Shown: in pieces, positions 8,239 through 17,106 of the stretch | Numbering within the stretch: position 1 is the first letter of the stretch | Layout of the letters: each line of letters starts with the position of its first letter | From: Pseudomonas hunanensis | Lineage (GTDB): Bacteria; Pseudomonadota; Gammaproteobacteria; Pseudomonadales; Pseudomonadaceae | Length of the DNA stretch: 64,000 nucleotides | Assembly: GCF_013393325.1 (NCBI RefSeq) | Contig: NZ_QJRC01000070.1 | Coordinates: 62,001 to 126,000, forward strand | Direction of reading: 5' to 3' | Notes under the pieces: model-generated | The model's database searches: none | The model's input: the letters and a program-made list of their open reading frames with translations, nothing else | Told to the model about the DNA's origin: nothing | Program-made: the position numbers and the translations under genes

Positions 8239-8909
8239 ACCCGACTACCGAGACGAACATGCATCAGCAAAATATCCTCTTCGACCTCGACGGCACCCTG
8301 ACCGACCCGCGCCTGGGCATCACCCGCTCGATCCAGTACGCCCTGGCCAAGCTGGGTATCGACGAACCGGACCTGGCCCGCCTCGAGCACTTCATCGGCC
8401 CGCCCCTGCTTCAGGCTTTCATGCAGTTCTACAGCTTCGACGAAGCCAAGGCCTGGGATGCGGTGAATTTCTACCGGGAGCGCTTTCGCGTAACCGGGTT
8501 GTACGAAAACCTGGTGTTCGAAGGCGTGCCGGCGTTGCTTGAAACCCTGAACGGGCAGGGCCGTACGCTGTACATCGCCACCTCCAAACCTTGGGAATTT
8601 GCCCGGGAAATCGCCCGGCACTTCGCCTTCGACCACCACTTCAAGGTGATCTACGGCAGCGAGCTGGACGGCACGCGCACCAACAAGGTCGAGCTGATTC
8701 GCCACCTGCTCGATGAAGAAGGGCTGGACCCGGCGCAGACGCTGATGATCGGTGACCGCAAGCATGACCTGATTGGCGCGCGCAGCAATGGCTTGCAGGC
8801 AGTGGCGGTGGGGTATGGGTTTGGTAGCCAGGAAGAGTTGATGGCGGAGGAGCCCGCTTTCCATTTCGCTACGGTAGCCGAGCTGCATCAGGCTTTCAGC
8901 AAGGGTTAA
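8235..8909 (+). CDS. HAD-superfamily phosphatase (phosphoglycolate-phosphatase-like)
   Basis: A 224-residue haloacid-dehalogenase-like hydrolase. Motif I FDLDGTLTD (Asp17 nucleophile, Asp19) is near the N-terminus, motif II is ATSK (around residue 115), and motifs III/IV fall in the IGDRKHDLIGA segment, with a helical cap between residues 25 and 90. It resembles Gph/PpaX-type phosphatases, but the substrate cannot be assigned. The ATG at 8235 overlaps the upstream stop (ATGA); an in-frame ATG at 8259, eight codons later, is a plausible alternative start. It probably forms a two-gene operon with the preceding gene. Confidence 0.86.
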   Translation: MNPTTETNMHQQNILFDLDGTLTDPRLGITRSIQYALAKLGIDEPDLARLEHFIGPPLLQAFMQFYSFDEAKAWDAVNFYRERFRVTGLYENLVFEGVPALLETLNGQGRTLYIATSKPWEFAREIARHFAFDHHFKVIYGSELDGTRTNKVELIRHLLDEEGLDPAQTLMIGDRKHDLIGARSNGLQAVAVGYGFGSQEELMAEEPAFHFATVAELHQAFSKG

Positions 8910-8917
8910 GGGCCACT

Positions 8918-8936
8918 GGGGCCGCAAAGCGGCCCC
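8918..8936. repeat. GC-rich hairpin abutting the aminopeptidase stop
   Basis: GGGGCCGC-AAA-GCGGCCCC is a perfect 8-bp stem. Read on the minus strand, the aminopeptidase stop TGA is followed by GATTTT and then this stem. There is no T tract after the stem on either strand, so it is not a classical intrinsic terminator. It belongs to a family of hairpins seen after several stop codons in the window. Confidence 0.75.
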
Positions 8937-8942
8937 AAAATC

Positions 8943-10034
8943 TCACTGGCTAACCATCAACCCCTGCAATGCGGCCTTCCGTTCATCAATCGGCAACCGC
9001 CCCAGTTGCTCGACCCGCTGGTAAAACCTGGCCCAATCTCCGCCAACCTCACGAAACACCGCCGTAAACGCCGGCACCCACTGGTCATAAAGCCCGAACG
9101 GTAACAACTTGGCATTGTTCATCGGCCCATACACCCAGGCGTCATAGCGCTTGTCCCCGCCCCATTGGCCATCTCGCAACCGCCGATACTCCTGCCTCAG
9201 CCGATCGAACTCCGCCCGTTTGGCCAGCCGCTTGTGCGCATCGTCCAAAGGCCCGGCATAAATCGCCTGCAACCGCTCACGACTGGCCAGCACCAGCCGA
9301 ATGAACTGGTCACGCTGCTGCCCCTGCGCCTCGCCACCGGCAGCCAACCCACGCGCCGCACGCCATTGCCGCGTGCCTTCCTGCTCGACGAACGAGGCAA
9401 ACGACTCGTTGAATTCGGTGTCGTCCTGCACATAAAAGCGCTGGTGGGCCAGCTCATGGAAAATCAACGTCGCCAAGCGCTCATCGCCCCAGCCCACCAT
9501 CGAGGACAGGATCGGGTCATCGAACCAGCCCAGGGTCGAATAAGCTTCCACACCCCCCACGTACACATCCAGGCCGTCCTGGCGCATCAGCGCCGCCGCG
9601 CCGCGCGCCGCGCCTTGCTGGTAGTAGCCGCGGTACGCCACACACCCTGCAATCGGAAAACAGTGCGTCACCGGTTGCAACGACAACTCGGGCGTGGCGA
9701 ACACATTCCACACCACGTAAGGGCGGCCAAGGTCGGCGTAAACCCGATAGCTGCGGTTATCCGGCAGTTTCAATTGCTGGCTGGCAAACACCCGCGCCCG
9801 TTCGGCCTGTTGCAAGTGCGCGCGCAATGGCGCGGGGGTAGCAGGGTCAGCCACCACCTGCTCTACTGGCTGGCGCGCACGCAGCAGTTGCCACTGCCCC
9901 TCTGCCAACTGCCCGTAGTAGGCCGCGCTGGTGCAACCGTTCAGCAGAAGCGCCGCCAGCAGCGGAACCAAACGGGTGAAAACGCGGTCGAGTGCCCCAG
10001 GGCCTGAGCGCTGCATAAGAAAAAGTCGAAGCAT
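8943..10034 (-). CDS. lipoprotein aminopeptidase (PF10023-type), zinc-dependent
   Basis: A 363-residue putative aminopeptidase anchored as a lipoprotein. The N-terminus has a hydrophobic signal with lipobox LNGC (Cys34) after residues LVPLLAALLLNGC. The zinc motif HELAH is at about residue 191 (LIFHELAHQRFYVQDD), with a downstream Glu-rich FNESFASFVEQEG that may supply the third ligand. The ATG at 10034 is chosen so that the lipobox falls at a normal distance; an ATG at 10016 would also work, and the longer frame to 10196 would overlap the divergent lipoprotein gene. The ribosome site is weak. The physiological substrate is unknown. Confidence 0.85.
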   Translation of the reverse strand: MLRLFLMQRSGPGALDRVFTRLVPLLAALLLNGCTSAAYYGQLAEGQWQLLRARQPVEQVVADPATPAPLRAHLQQAERARVFASQQLKLPDNRSYRVYADLGRPYVVWNVFATPELSLQPVTHCFPIAGCVAYRGYYQQGAARGAAALMRQDGLDVYVGGVEAYSTLGWFDDPILSSMVGWGDERLATLIFHELAHQRFYVQDDTEFNESFASFVEQEGTRQWRAARGLAAGGEAQGQQRDQFIRLVLASRERLQAIYAGPLDDAHKRLAKRAEFDRLRQEYRRLRDGQWGGDKRYDAWVYGPMNNAKLLPFGLYDQWVPAFTAVFREVGGDWARFYQRVEQLGRLPIDERKAALQGLMVSQ

Positions 10035-10101
10035 CCGGGACTGTCTGACTCGCTCAAGGCTGATTCGCTCCAAGACTATCTCGCCAAGGGGGAGTTTCGC
10101 C

Positions 10102-10515
10102 ATGCGTGCATTGTTGGTCGCCGGCTCACTGTTAATGATTTCCGCCTGTTCGACGTTGCCAGACCCAGACCCGAACCAGGCCTGGATCGACCTCACGCCC
10201 TACGACAACACCTCGCTGGACGCCCTGCAGGTAGATGAGCGTGACTGGGCCGACAGCCGCTATTTCGAAGTACAACCCGGCAGCCACGAGCTGACCGTGC
10301 GCTACCAGTTCCCGGTTACCCCCAGCAATATCGGCCCGGTCAGCGAACCGCTGTGGCGCGATTGCCAGGTCAAGCTGACCTTCAAGGACTTCGGCGCCGG
10401 CCAGCGCTATCAGCTGCACGCGGGCAGTATCGGCTTCCGCCCCTGGATCAAGCTTTACGACGACCAGCAAAAAATGGTCGGCCAAGGCTTGCCCGCAGGC
10501 TGCCAACGCACCTGA
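10102..10515 (+). CDS. PA0061/PA0062-family lipoprotein, first copy
   Basis: A 137-residue lipoprotein of unknown function: signal peptide with lipobox ISAC (Cys16), then a mature domain of about 120 residues predicted to be beta-rich. The ATG at 10102 follows AAGGGGGAG. The next gene encodes a clear paralogue of the same length; shared features include QAW(I/V)DL, RYF(E/Q)V-P-HEL-VR, a Cys in the middle (DRTC/WRDC), and a C-terminal Cys. The pair corresponds to the tandem PA0061/PA0062 lipoproteins of P. aeruginosa as I remember them. Confidence 0.85.
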   Translation: MRALLVAGSLLMISACSTLPDPDPNQAWIDLTPYDNTSLDALQVDERDWADSRYFEVQPGSHELTVRYQFPVTPSNIGPVSEPLWRDCQVKLTFKDFGAGQRYQLHAGSIGFRPWIKLYDDQQKMVGQGLPAGCQRT

Positions 10516-10570
10516 AGCGTACAATCGGCGCTATGCTTGTAACGTGTAAATCGCAAGTGGGAGTTTTGCC

Positions 10571-10984
10571 ATGCGCCAGCCCATGATGCTGATCGCCCTC
10601 AGTGCACTGGGGGCTTGCGCCAGCCCCTTGCCGCCCGTCGACCCCAAGCAGGCCTGGGTCGACCTCTACACCATGACCCCCGGCCGAGTGATCATGGCCG
10701 ACCGCCTCGACGGCAAGCGCCTGGATGATGGCCGCTATTTCCAGGTAACGCCGGGCAAGCACGAGTTGGTGGTGCGCTTCGATTATGAAATCTACTCGGG
10801 CGGCATCATGTCCGAACCCAGGGACCGTACCTGCTACCTGACCGTGCGCTTTGATGACTTCAAGGCCGGCGAGCGCTATCGCCTGGAGGCGCGTGCGCCG
10901 GTGATGGAGCCGCAAGTGCTGCTGTATGACGCCAGCCGCAAGGTGGTGGTGAACGAGCCTAGCAACGTGTTCTGCATTCCATGA
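10571..10984 (+). CDS. PA0061/PA0062-family lipoprotein, second copy
   Basis: A 137-residue paralogue of the preceding lipoprotein, with lipobox LGAC (Cys16) and the same overall layout (QAWVDL, RYFQVTPGKHELVVR, DDFKAGERYRLEA). The 17-bp leader gggagttttgccatgcg nearly duplicates that of the upstream copy (gggagtttcgccatgcg), so the duplication included the ribosome site. The 55-bp gap between the copies makes co-transcription likely, though there is room for a promoter. The function is unknown; both mature domains keep one internal and one C-terminal cysteine that could form a disulfide in the envelope. Confidence 0.85.
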   Translation: MRQPMMLIALSALGACASPLPPVDPKQAWVDLYTMTPGRVIMADRLDGKRLDDGRYFQVTPGKHELVVRFDYEIYSGGIMSEPRDRTCYLTVRFDDFKAGERYRLEARAPVMEPQVLLYDASRKVVVNEPSNVFCIP

Positions 10985-10988
10985 TGCT

Positions 10989-11007
10989 GGGGCTGCTTTG
11001 CAGCCCC
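10989..11007. repeat. GC-rich hairpin between convergent genes
   Basis: GGGGCTGC-TTT-GCAGCCCC forms a perfect 8-bp stem between the second lipoprotein gene and the convergent DUF1161 gene. On the minus strand it is preceded by GATTTT shortly after the DUF1161 stop, the same arrangement as the other hairpins of this family in the window. It could stop or stabilise transcripts from both sides. Confidence 0.7.
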
Positions 11008-11019
11008 AAAATCGTGAAC

Positions 11020-11253
11020 CTACCGATCATTCTTCTGGTAAATGATCTTCTTGGTCCCGCCATCACAGCTACCAACGACCATGTTCTGGTCCTTGGCCTC
11101 GCTGTTGGGCACGATCTCCAAGGTGTAGGAAGTCACCCCCTGGGCCTGGATCTTGGCCTCGATCTCGGCTTTAAGCTCCTCGCACGGCTTCACCCCCGCC
11201 AACGCAGACGTGGCGACCAGGGAAGCCAACACGGCGATTGCTACGCGAATCAT
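11020..11253 (-). CDS. DUF1161 family small secreted protein, first copy
   Basis: A 77-residue protein with a cleavable signal peptide (residues 1-19, ending SALA) and a small DUF1161 domain containing the conserved pair KPCEELKAEIEAK (Cys23) and VVGSCDGGTKKI (second Cys), probably a disulfide in the periplasm. Function unknown. A second DUF1161 gene lies 1.7 kb away on the same strand (12948-13172). The start at 11253 is preceded by AGGAGCC at normal spacing. Confidence 0.88.
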   Translation of the reverse strand: MIRVAIAVLASLVATSALAGVKPCEELKAEIEAKIQAQGVTSYTLEIVPNSEAKDQNMVVGSCDGGTKKIIYQKNDR

Positions 11254-11327
11254 GGAACGGCTCCTGAAAAGGCAGTGGTGCTGCCGACGCTGTTTAGACT
11301 ACAGCAAAGCGCCACCGTTGCGCCGCT

Positions 11328-11753
11328 TCAGCCCACCAACGCTGCATCCAGGCTGATCTTGGCGTTCAACACCTTGGACACCGGGCACCCTTCCTTGGCC
11401 TTGTTGGCGATCTCCAGGAACTGCGCCTCGCTGGCCCCAGGCACCTTGGCCCTGAGCACCAGGTGCACAGCCGTAATGGCAAAACCATCCGCTTGCTTGT
11501 CGAGCGTCACCTCGGCCGCAGTGTCGATCCGGTCCGCGGTCAGCCCCGCTTCACCCAGCATCATCGACAGCGCCATCGAGAAACAGCCGGCATGCGCCGC
11601 CCCGATCAGCTCCTCCGGGTTGGTCCCGGGCGTGCCTTCAAAACGGGTGTTGAAGCCGTAAGGGTTCTGCTTGAGTGCGCCACTTTCGGTAGAAAGCAGG
11701 CCTTTGCCATCCTTCAGGCCACCTTGCCAGATTGCCGATGCTGTCTTTTTCAT
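11328..11753 (-). CDS. osmC: OsmC-family peroxiredoxin
   Basis: A 141-residue OsmC/Ohr-superfamily protein that reduces organic hydroperoxides using two cysteines: Cys57 (AAHAGCFSMAL) and Cys123 (KEGCPVSKVL), the usual spacing. Arg37 (FNTRFEG) is the likely partner of the peroxidatic cysteine. The start MKKTASAIWQGG is typical of OsmC rather than Ohr. The ATG at 11753 is preceded by AGGAGG. It stands alone, with divergent spacing to the flavin-dependent oxidoreductase gene. Stationary-phase or osmotic induction is known for the family but no promoter was identified here. Confidence 0.93.
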   Translation of the reverse strand: MKKTASAIWQGGLKDGKGLLSTESGALKQNPYGFNTRFEGTPGTNPEELIGAAHAGCFSMALSMMLGEAGLTADRIDTAAEVTLDKQADGFAITAVHLVLRAKVPGASEAQFLEIANKAKEGCPVSKVLNAKISLDAALVG

Positions 11754-11905
11754 GATGCCTCCTGGTCACTGGGTTACTTACCTACCGTTCAGAGGCCTGC
11801 CGCCAGCCGCAAGTTCAGCGCAATATGAGTGCAGGCATTGAATCCAACGAATGCGCCCATACAGAGTCAAAGAGGCCGCTGGCCAACCACTTTTGCGGAG
11901 GCACC

Positions 11906-12910
11906 ATGACGCAGCTGCGTGACCTGAAGATTTCCACCCTCGACCTGGTGCCCGTGCGCGCAGGCGCAGGCCCGGCGCAGTCGCTGCGCAACTCTCTGGA
12001 CTTGGCGCAGCACGTCGAGCGCTTTGGCTACAACCGCTTCTGGGTGGCCGAGCACCACAACATGGACGGCATCGCCAGCTCAGCCACATCGGTGCTGATC
12101 GGTTACCTGGCCGGGGGGACTTCGACCATTCGCGTGGGCTCTGGCGGGGTCATGCTGCCCAACCATGCGCCGCTGGTGATCGCTGAGCAGTTCGGCACCC
12201 TGGCCAGCCTGTATCCAGGGCGTATCGACCTGGGCCTAGGCCGTGCGCCGGGTTCGGACCAGATGACGGCCTATGCCCTGCGACGTGACCGCGCAGGCGG
12301 CCCGGACGACTTCCCGGACGATGTCGAGGAGCTGTCGCGCTACCTCGGGCCACGCACCGATGATCAAAAAGTGATCGCCGTACCGGGGCACGATACCGAC
12401 GTGCCCATGTGGTTGCTGGGCTCCAGCCTGTTCAGCGCCCAGCTGGCCGGCATACGCGGCATGCCCTACGCCTTCGCCTCGCATTTCGCGCCGCGCTACA
12501 TGCACGAGGCCATTCGCGTGTACCGCAATCATTTCAAGCCATCGACCACGCTGGACAAGCCCTATGTGATGTTGGGCATTCCCATGGTGGTGGCGGAAAC
12601 CGACGAGAAGGCCGAATTCCTCGCTACCTCGGTGTATCAGCGCATTCTCGCGCTGATTCGTGGGCAAAGCCTGATGCAGAAACCGCCGGTGGAAAGCATG
12701 GATGGGCTGTGGTTGCCCCATGAACGCGACGCGGTGGGCAGTTTCCTGGGCCTGGCGATGATCGGCAGCCCGCAGAAGGTGCGGGCCAAGGTGGAGGTGC
12801 TGCTGGAGCAGACCGGGGCGGACGAACTGATCTTTACCTGTGACCTGTATGAGCATGAGGACCGGATTCGGTCTTATGAACTGATGGCACAGGCCCTCAA
12901 AGCCGAATGA
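11906..12910 (+). CDS. LLM-class flavin-dependent oxidoreductase
   Basis: A 334-residue luciferase-like monooxygenase-fold protein. Characteristic segments are [16 protein letters not shown] near residue 45, [15 protein letters not shown] near 75, and [14 protein letters not shown] near 105, which together shape the FMN/F420-type pocket. Bacterial members usually use FMN or FAD; the substrate cannot be predicted. ATG at 11906 follows GGAGG; an upstream frame to 11825 adds 27 residues without a good site. It is a single-gene unit flanked by OsmC and a DUF1161 gene. Confidence 0.88.
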   Translation: MTQLRDLKISTLDLVPVRAGAGPAQSLRNSLDLAQHVERFGYNRFWVAEHHNMDGIASSATSVLIGYLAGGTSTIRVGSGGVMLPNHAPLVIAEQFGTLASLYPGRIDLGLGRAPGSDQMTAYALRRDRAGGPDDFPDDVEELSRYLGPRTDDQKVIAVPGHDTDVPMWLLGSSLFSAQLAGIRGMPYAFASHFAPRYMHEAIRVYRNHFKPSTTLDKPYVMLGIPMVVAETDEKAEFLATSVYQRILALIRGQSLMQKPPVESMDGLWLPHERDAVGSFLGLAMIGSPQKVRAKVEVLLEQTGADELIFTCDLYEHEDRIRSYELMAQALKAE

Positions 12911-12941
12911 GCCCCTTCGCGGGCTTGCCCGCGAAGAAGCC
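12911..12941. repeat. single REP-type palindrome
   Basis: A palindrome with arms cttcgcgggc / gcccgcgaag within 12911-12941 lies right after the stop of the flavin oxidoreductase and before the end of the convergent DUF1161 gene. It is a solitary copy of the REP core seen as pairs elsewhere in the window. Confidence 0.75.
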
Positions 12942-12947
12942 AACACA

Positions 12948-13172
12948 TCAGCCGCGCCGGTACACAATCTCCTTGGTACCGGCCTCGCAGCTACCAATCA
13001 CCTTGCCCGCCGGGTCGCCTTTCTTGACGATCTCCAGCTTGTAGCCAGTGACACCCTTGGCATCCAGCTTGGCCGCAATTTCCGCCTTCAGCTCCTCGCA
13101 CGGCTTGCCCGCTGCCAGCGCACCACCGGCCAGGGTCATCAGGCCCAGCGCCAGAATCAGTTTGTTCATCAC
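12948..13172 (-). CDS. DUF1161 family small secreted protein, second copy
   Basis: A 74-residue paralogue of the protein at 11020-11253, with a signal peptide (residues about 1-20, ending ALA) and the same cysteine pair (KPCEELKAEIAAK and VIGSCEAGTKEIVY). Two ATGs occur in tandem (13172 and 13169); AAGGAAAGCGAG precedes them. The function is unknown. The two paralogues are separated by OsmC and the flavin oxidoreductase, so the duplication is not strictly tandem. Confidence 0.87.
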   Translation of the reverse strand: MMNKLILALGLMTLAGGALAAGKPCEELKAEIAAKLDAKGVTGYKLEIVKKGDPAGKVIGSCEAGTKEIVYRRG

Positions 13173-13270
13173 TCGCTTTCCTTGTGCAGATGAAATCAGA
13201 AAGGGCGCCCGCCAAGGCGCCCCTCTCTTAAATACTCCATCACGCCGAGATCATCCAGCCCGGCGCTGTT

Positions 13271-13486
13271 TCAGCTGTTGGCGATACGAAAGCCCACCTT
13301 CAGCGTGACCTGGAAGTGCGCTGCCTTGTTATCGCGGATATGGCCACGGGTATCGACCACTTCGAACCATTCCAGGTGCTTGATGCTTTTGCCGGCTTCG
13401 GCCAGGGCATTGTTGATCGCATCTTCGATACTGGTGGGCGAAGACCCTACCAGTTCGATCTTCTTGTAGGTGTGATGATCGGTCAT
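13271..13486 (-). CDS. dodecin family flavin-binding protein
   Basis: A 71-residue dodecin. The fold (beta-alpha-beta-beta) assembles into hollow dodecamers that store flavins or coenzyme A-like ligands. Typical features are [21 protein letters not shown] at the N-terminus, the central [13 protein letters not shown] (the flavin-stacking Trp is in LEWFEV), and the final strand [11 protein letters not shown]. The ATG at 13486 is preceded by GGAGAGC. It is a single gene in a run of small stress-type genes. Confidence 0.92.
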   Translation of the reverse strand: MTDHHTYKKIELVGSSPTSIEDAINNALAEAGKSIKHLEWFEVVDTRGHIRDNKAAHFQVTLKVGFRIANS

Positions 13487-13636
13487 GAGCGCTCTCCATG
13501 GGTGACTGTGAGATTGAGCCTAGCAGCGCAGGCCTGGTTTACCTGCGAGCCATCACCGTCAGCGAAAGTTCGATCGCACTTTCACGCAGGCCGAGGGTCG
13601 CATTTCTTACAGTCCATTCTGCAAAGGAGAGTCAAC

Positions 13637-13960
13637 ATGCACCGCAACTCGCTGCGCAAAAAGTCCCTGGAAAGCATGGAAGCGGAGATCGAGAGCCTTC
13701 TGAAAAGCCTGGAGAACCTCAAGCACGATGCGTCGGAAGAATCCCAGAAGTCGGTGAAGGCAATCCGCAGCAACGCCGAAAGCGCGCTGAAACACTCGCG
13801 CAGCCTGCTCAGCGATGCTTATGAGGAAGTGAAGACCCGCACCCGCCAGACCGGCATCGCCACCCGTGATTACGCCCAGGAACACCCGATTACAACGGCA
13901 GGCGTAGCCATTGGTGCCCTCGGTCTGCTGGCGGCCTATCTGTTGTCGCGTCGCAACTAA
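13637..13960 (+). CDS. DUF883 (ElaB/YqjD) family membrane-anchored protein
   Basis: A 107-residue protein: an Arg/Lys-rich start, a long charged helix (residues 10-75) likely to form a coiled coil, then a glycine-rich transmembrane segment near the C-terminus ([18 protein letters not shown]) ending in SRRN. This is the ElaB/YqjD/DUF883 layout; the E. coli relatives are inner-membrane tail-anchored proteins that bind ribosomes in stationary phase. ATG at 13637 follows AAAGGAGAG. The stop overlaps the convergent trpI stop by four bases. Confidence 0.9.
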   Translation: MHRNSLRKKSLESMEAEIESLLKSLENLKHDASEESQKSVKAIRSNAESALKHSRSLLSDAYEEVKTRTRQTGIATRDYAQEHPITTAGVAIGALGLLAAYLLSRRN

Positions 13961-14853
13961 CCCGCCTGGCGTTGCAACTCACGGCGCAGCCACTGCGCCA
14001 GTTGCTCGGCGCGCCCATCCGCGGCGCGCCGTGGCACCCACAACGCCAGCGCTGCCCGCGTAGGGGAAAACCCCCACGGCGCGCTGAGCCGTCCAGCCCT
14101 CAAGTCATCCGCCACCAGCGGCTGCGGCGCAATGGCCACGCCAAGGCCCGCGACTGCAGCCTCCAGCAAGTAATACAAATGCTCGAACGCCTGGCCATAG
14201 TGCAACCCGGCCGGGTCCAACCCCTGCTGCCGAACCCAGGTTGGCCATGCTTGTGGCCGTGAGGTGGTATGCAAAAGGGCCTCCTCCAGCAAGGCGCTGG
14301 CAGGCGCGCCGCGCAAGCGTTCGAAGCCGGCAAAGTGGGGGCTGAGCACCGGGCCGATACGCTCTTCGGCCAGCACATGCACCTGCATGTCCGCAGGCCA
14401 CGGAGGCTCTGCGTACACCAGCAATGCATCGAGCCCTGGACGACGCGGGTCGAGGTCGCCTTCACCTGCCGACAAGTGCAGACGCAATTCAGGTAATTCC
14501 GCCTTGAGTCGCCCCAGCCTGGGAATAAACCAGCGCGCCAGCAGGCTGCCCGAGCAGCCCAGCACGAACGGTGCCTCGCTGACATCATGGCTGAGTTCGG
14601 CACACACGCTGCGCAGCCGGTCGAAAGCCTCGCCACTGGCATCACGCAGGCGCACGCCGGCATCTGTGAGTTTGATGCCACGCCCGTCCTTGACGAACAG
14701 GGCTACGCCAAGGTGCTCCTCCAGCACCTTGATCTGCCGGCTGACTGCGCCATGGGTGACATGCAGCGCTTCAGCCGCCTGGCTAACGCTGTTGAGCCTG
14801 GCGGTTGCCTCGAAGGCGCGCAGGGCGTTCAGGGGAGGGAGGTCGTGGGCCAT
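13957..14853 (-). CDS. trpI: LysR-type activator of trpBA
   Basis: TrpI activates the tryptophan synthase genes in Pseudomonas in response to indoleglycerol phosphate. The 298-residue protein has the LysR helix-turn-helix at residues about 10-65 ([35 protein letters not shown]) and a ligand-binding domain with [19 protein letters not shown] and [17 protein letters not shown]. The ATG at 14853 ([12 protein letters not shown]) follows AGG and matches the length of known TrpI; a TTG at 14877 would add eight residues. It is divergent from trpB, the classic arrangement. It autoregulates from the shared intergenic region in related species. Confidence 0.95.
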   Translation of the reverse strand: MAHDLPPLNALRAFEATARLNSVSQAAEALHVTHGAVSRQIKVLEEHLGVALFVKDGRGIKLTDAGVRLRDASGEAFDRLRSVCAELSHDVSEAPFVLGCSGSLLARWFIPRLGRLKAELPELRLHLSAGEGDLDPRRPGLDALLVYAEPPWPADMQVHVLAEERIGPVLSPHFAGFERLRGAPASALLEEALLHTTSRPQAWPTWVRQQGLDPAGLHYGQAFEHLYYLLEAAVAGLGVAIAPQPLVADDLRAGRLSAPWGFSPTRAALALWVPRRAADGRAEQLAQWLRRELQRQAG

Positions 14854-14963
14854 GTTACCTGTGAGTTTTTCTGACAAGTTTGCGCAATCTTATCGGTTTT
14901 CAGCGGGGCCTGCCGTGGTTAGAGTAAAGCCCATCACTCATTCATTACGCCCTGGAGCGCCCC
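14854..14963. promoter_or_regulatory. trpI-trpB divergent promoter/operator region
   Basis: This 110-bp gap separates trpI and trpBA. In P. aeruginosa and P. putida TrpI binds two adjacent sites here and activates trpBA when indoleglycerol phosphate is high. I see an AT-richer segment (tttgcgcaatcttatcgg at 14879-14896) and gtggttagagtaaagcc near 14915-14931, positions compatible with a trpB promoter, but I did not define the binding sites base by base. Confidence 0.6.
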
Positions 14964-16181
14964 ATGACCCAGTCCCAATACCGCCCCGGCCCCGACGCCA
15001 ATGGCCTGTTCGGCTCGTTCGGCGGCCGCTACGTGGCCGAAACCCTGATGCCACTGGTGCTGGACCTGGCCCGCGAATACGAAGCGGCCAAGGCAGACCC
15101 CAAGTTCCTTGAAGAGCTGGCCTATTTCCAGCGCGACTACATCGGCCGCCCCAACCCGCTGTACTTCGCCGAACGCCTGACCGAGCACTGCGGCGGCGCG
15201 AAAATCTTCTTCAAGCGTGAAGAGCTCAACCACACCGGCGCGCACAAGGTGAACAACTGCATCGGCCAGGTGCTGCTGGCCAAACGCATGGGCAAGAAGC
15301 GCCTGATCGCCGAAACCGGCGCCGGCATGCACGGTGTGGCTACCGCCACCGTCGCCGCCCGCTTCGGCCTGCCTTGCGTGATCTACATGGGCGCCACCGA
15401 CATCGAGCGCCAGCAGGCCAACGTGTTCCGCATGAAACTGCTGGGCGCCGAGATCGTCCCGGTCACTGCCGGCACCGGCACCCTCAAAGACGCCATGAAC
15501 GAAGCTCTGCGCGACTGGGTGACCAACGTCGAAGACACCTTCTACCTGATCGGCACCGTGGCGGGTCCACACCCGTACCCGGCGATGGTTCGCGACTTCC
15601 AGTCGATCATAGGCAAAGAAACCCGCGCCCAGTTGCAAGAGAAGGAAGGCCGCCTGCCAGACAGCCTGGTTGCCTGCGTTGGCGGTGGCTCCAATGCCAT
15701 GGGCCTGTTCCATGAGTTTCTCGAAGAGCCGAGCGTGCAGATCATCGGCGTCGAAGCCGGTGGCCACGGCGTGCACACCGACAAGCACGCCGCCAGCCTG
15801 AACGGCGGCGTACCGGGCGTACTGCACGGCAACCGTACCTACCTGCTGCAAGATGCAGACGGCCAGATCACCGACGCCCACTCGATTTCCGCAGGCCTCG
15901 ACTACCCAGGCATCGGCCCGGAACACGCCTACCTGCACGAAGTGAAGCGCGTCGAATACGTCAGCATCACCGATGACGAAGCGCTGGATGCGTTCCACGC
16001 CACCTGCCGCCTGGAAGGCATCATCCCGGCCCTGGAAAGCTCCCACGCCCTGGCCGAAGCGATCAAGCGCGCACCGAAGCTGCCCAAGGACCACCTGATG
16101 GTCGTGTGCCTGTCAGGCCGCGGCGACAAAGACATGCAAACCGTCATGAACCACATGGCCGCCCAGGAGAAACAGGCATGA
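14964..16181 (+). CDS. trpB: tryptophan synthase beta chain
   Basis: Joins indole and serine to make tryptophan with pyridoxal phosphate, in the alpha2beta2 complex. The 405-residue protein has the PLP lysine at Lys95 ([10 protein letters not shown]) and the phosphate-binding loop GGGSNAMG. The start [24 protein letters not shown] is typical for Pseudomonas. ATG at 14964 is preceded by a GGAGCGCCCC leader. Its stop overlaps the trpA start by four bases (ATGA). Control by divergent TrpI is expected. Confidence 0.98.
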   Translation: MTQSQYRPGPDANGLFGSFGGRYVAETLMPLVLDLAREYEAAKADPKFLEELAYFQRDYIGRPNPLYFAERLTEHCGGAKIFFKREELNHTGAHKVNNCIGQVLLAKRMGKKRLIAETGAGMHGVATATVAARFGLPCVIYMGATDIERQQANVFRMKLLGAEIVPVTAGTGTLKDAMNEALRDWVTNVEDTFYLIGTVAGPHPYPAMVRDFQSIIGKETRAQLQEKEGRLPDSLVACVGGGSNAMGLFHEFLEEPSVQIIGVEAGGHGVHTDKHAASLNGGVPGVLHGNRTYLLQDADGQITDAHSISAGLDYPGIGPEHAYLHEVKRVEYVSITDDEALDAFHATCRLEGIIPALESSHALAEAIKRAPKLPKDHLMVVCLSGRGDKDMQTVMNHMAAQEKQA

Positions 16182-16987
16182 GCCGTCTTGAACAACGCTT
16201 CGCCGAACTGAAGGCCGAAGGCCGTTCGGCACTGGTCACCTTCGTCACCGCAGGCGACCCGGGCTACGACGCCTCGCTGCAGATCCTCAAGGGGCTGCCG
16301 GCCGCTGGCGCCGACGTGATCGAACTGGGCATGCCGTTCACCGACCCGATGGCCGATGGCGTGGCCATCCAGCTGGCCACCCTGCGCGCCCTGGAAGCTG
16401 GCCAGACCTTGGCCAAGACCCTGCAGATGGTTCGCGAATTCCGTGTGGATAACCAGACCACGCCAATCGTGCTGATGGGCTACTACAACCCGATCCACCG
16501 CTTTGGCGTGGAACCGTTCGTGGCTGAAGCCAAAGTAGCGGGCGTCGATGGCCTGATCATCGTCGACCTGCCGCCAGAGCACGACGCCGAACTGGCCACC
16601 CCGGCCCAGGCCGCAGGCATCGACTTCATCCGCCTGACCACACCGACCACCGACGATGCGCGCCTGCCGCGGGTGCTGGAGCGCAGCTCCGGGTTTGTCT
16701 ACTACGTGTCGGTGGCCGGGGTGACCGGTGCCGGCTCGGCGACCACCGAGCACGTGACCGAAGCCATTGCCCGCCTGCGCCGGCATACCGACCTGCCGAT
16801 CAGCGTTGGTTTCGGCATCCGTACCCCGGAGCAGGCTGCGAACATCGCCCGCCTGGCGGATGGTGTAGTGGTGGGTTCGGCGCTGGTCGACAAGATTGCC
16901 CAGGCCAAGAGTGCCGACCAGGCAGTGAATGATGTGCTCAGCCTGTGCTCGGCACTGGCTGAAGGGGTGCGCGGCGCCCGTCGCTAA
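16178..16987 (+). CDS. trpA: tryptophan synthase alpha chain
   Basis: Cleaves indole-3-glycerol phosphate to indole and glyceraldehyde 3-phosphate; indole is channelled to TrpB. The 269-residue TIM barrel has the catalytic residues Glu49 (VIELGMPF) and Asp60 (DPMADG), and the phosphate-binding [10 protein letters not shown] region. The start overlaps trpB by four bases, with AGGAG upstream inside trpB, so translation is coupled. Downstream lies an inverted REP pair, which may protect or end the transcript. Confidence 0.98.
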   Translation: MSRLEQRFAELKAEGRSALVTFVTAGDPGYDASLQILKGLPAAGADVIELGMPFTDPMADGVAIQLATLRALEAGQTLAKTLQMVREFRVDNQTTPIVLMGYYNPIHRFGVEPFVAEAKVAGVDGLIIVDLPPEHDAELATPAQAAGIDFIRLTTPTTDDARLPRVLERSSGFVYYVSVAGVTGAGSATTEHVTEAIARLRRHTDLPISVGFGIRTPEQAANIARLADGVVVGSALVDKIAQAKSADQAVNDVLSLCSALAEGVRGARR

Positions 16988-16995
16988 ACCGCGTC

Positions 16996-17089
16996 GCCTG
17001 CTTCGCGGGTAAACCCGCTCCCACAAGGAACGCGCCGCTCTCAAGGTCTGTGCAGTACCTGTGGGAGCGGGTTTACCCGCGAAGACGCC
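16996..17089. repeat. pair of inverted REP elements
   Basis: The two copies, 16996-17029 (cttcgcgggtaaacccgctc then ccacaagga) and 17058-17089 (cctgtgggagcgggtttacc then cgcgaagacgcc), are reverse complements of one another around a 28-bp spacer. They lie between the end of trpA and the convergent end of the DOPA-dioxygenase-like gene. Confidence 0.85.
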
Positions 17090-17106
17090 GGCACAGGCAT
17101 ACCAAT

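Noticed and set aside
8918..8936. Calling the GGGGCCGC hairpins intrinsic terminators
   Set aside because: None of these hairpins has a T tract after the stem in the direction of transcription; they are listed as repeats instead.
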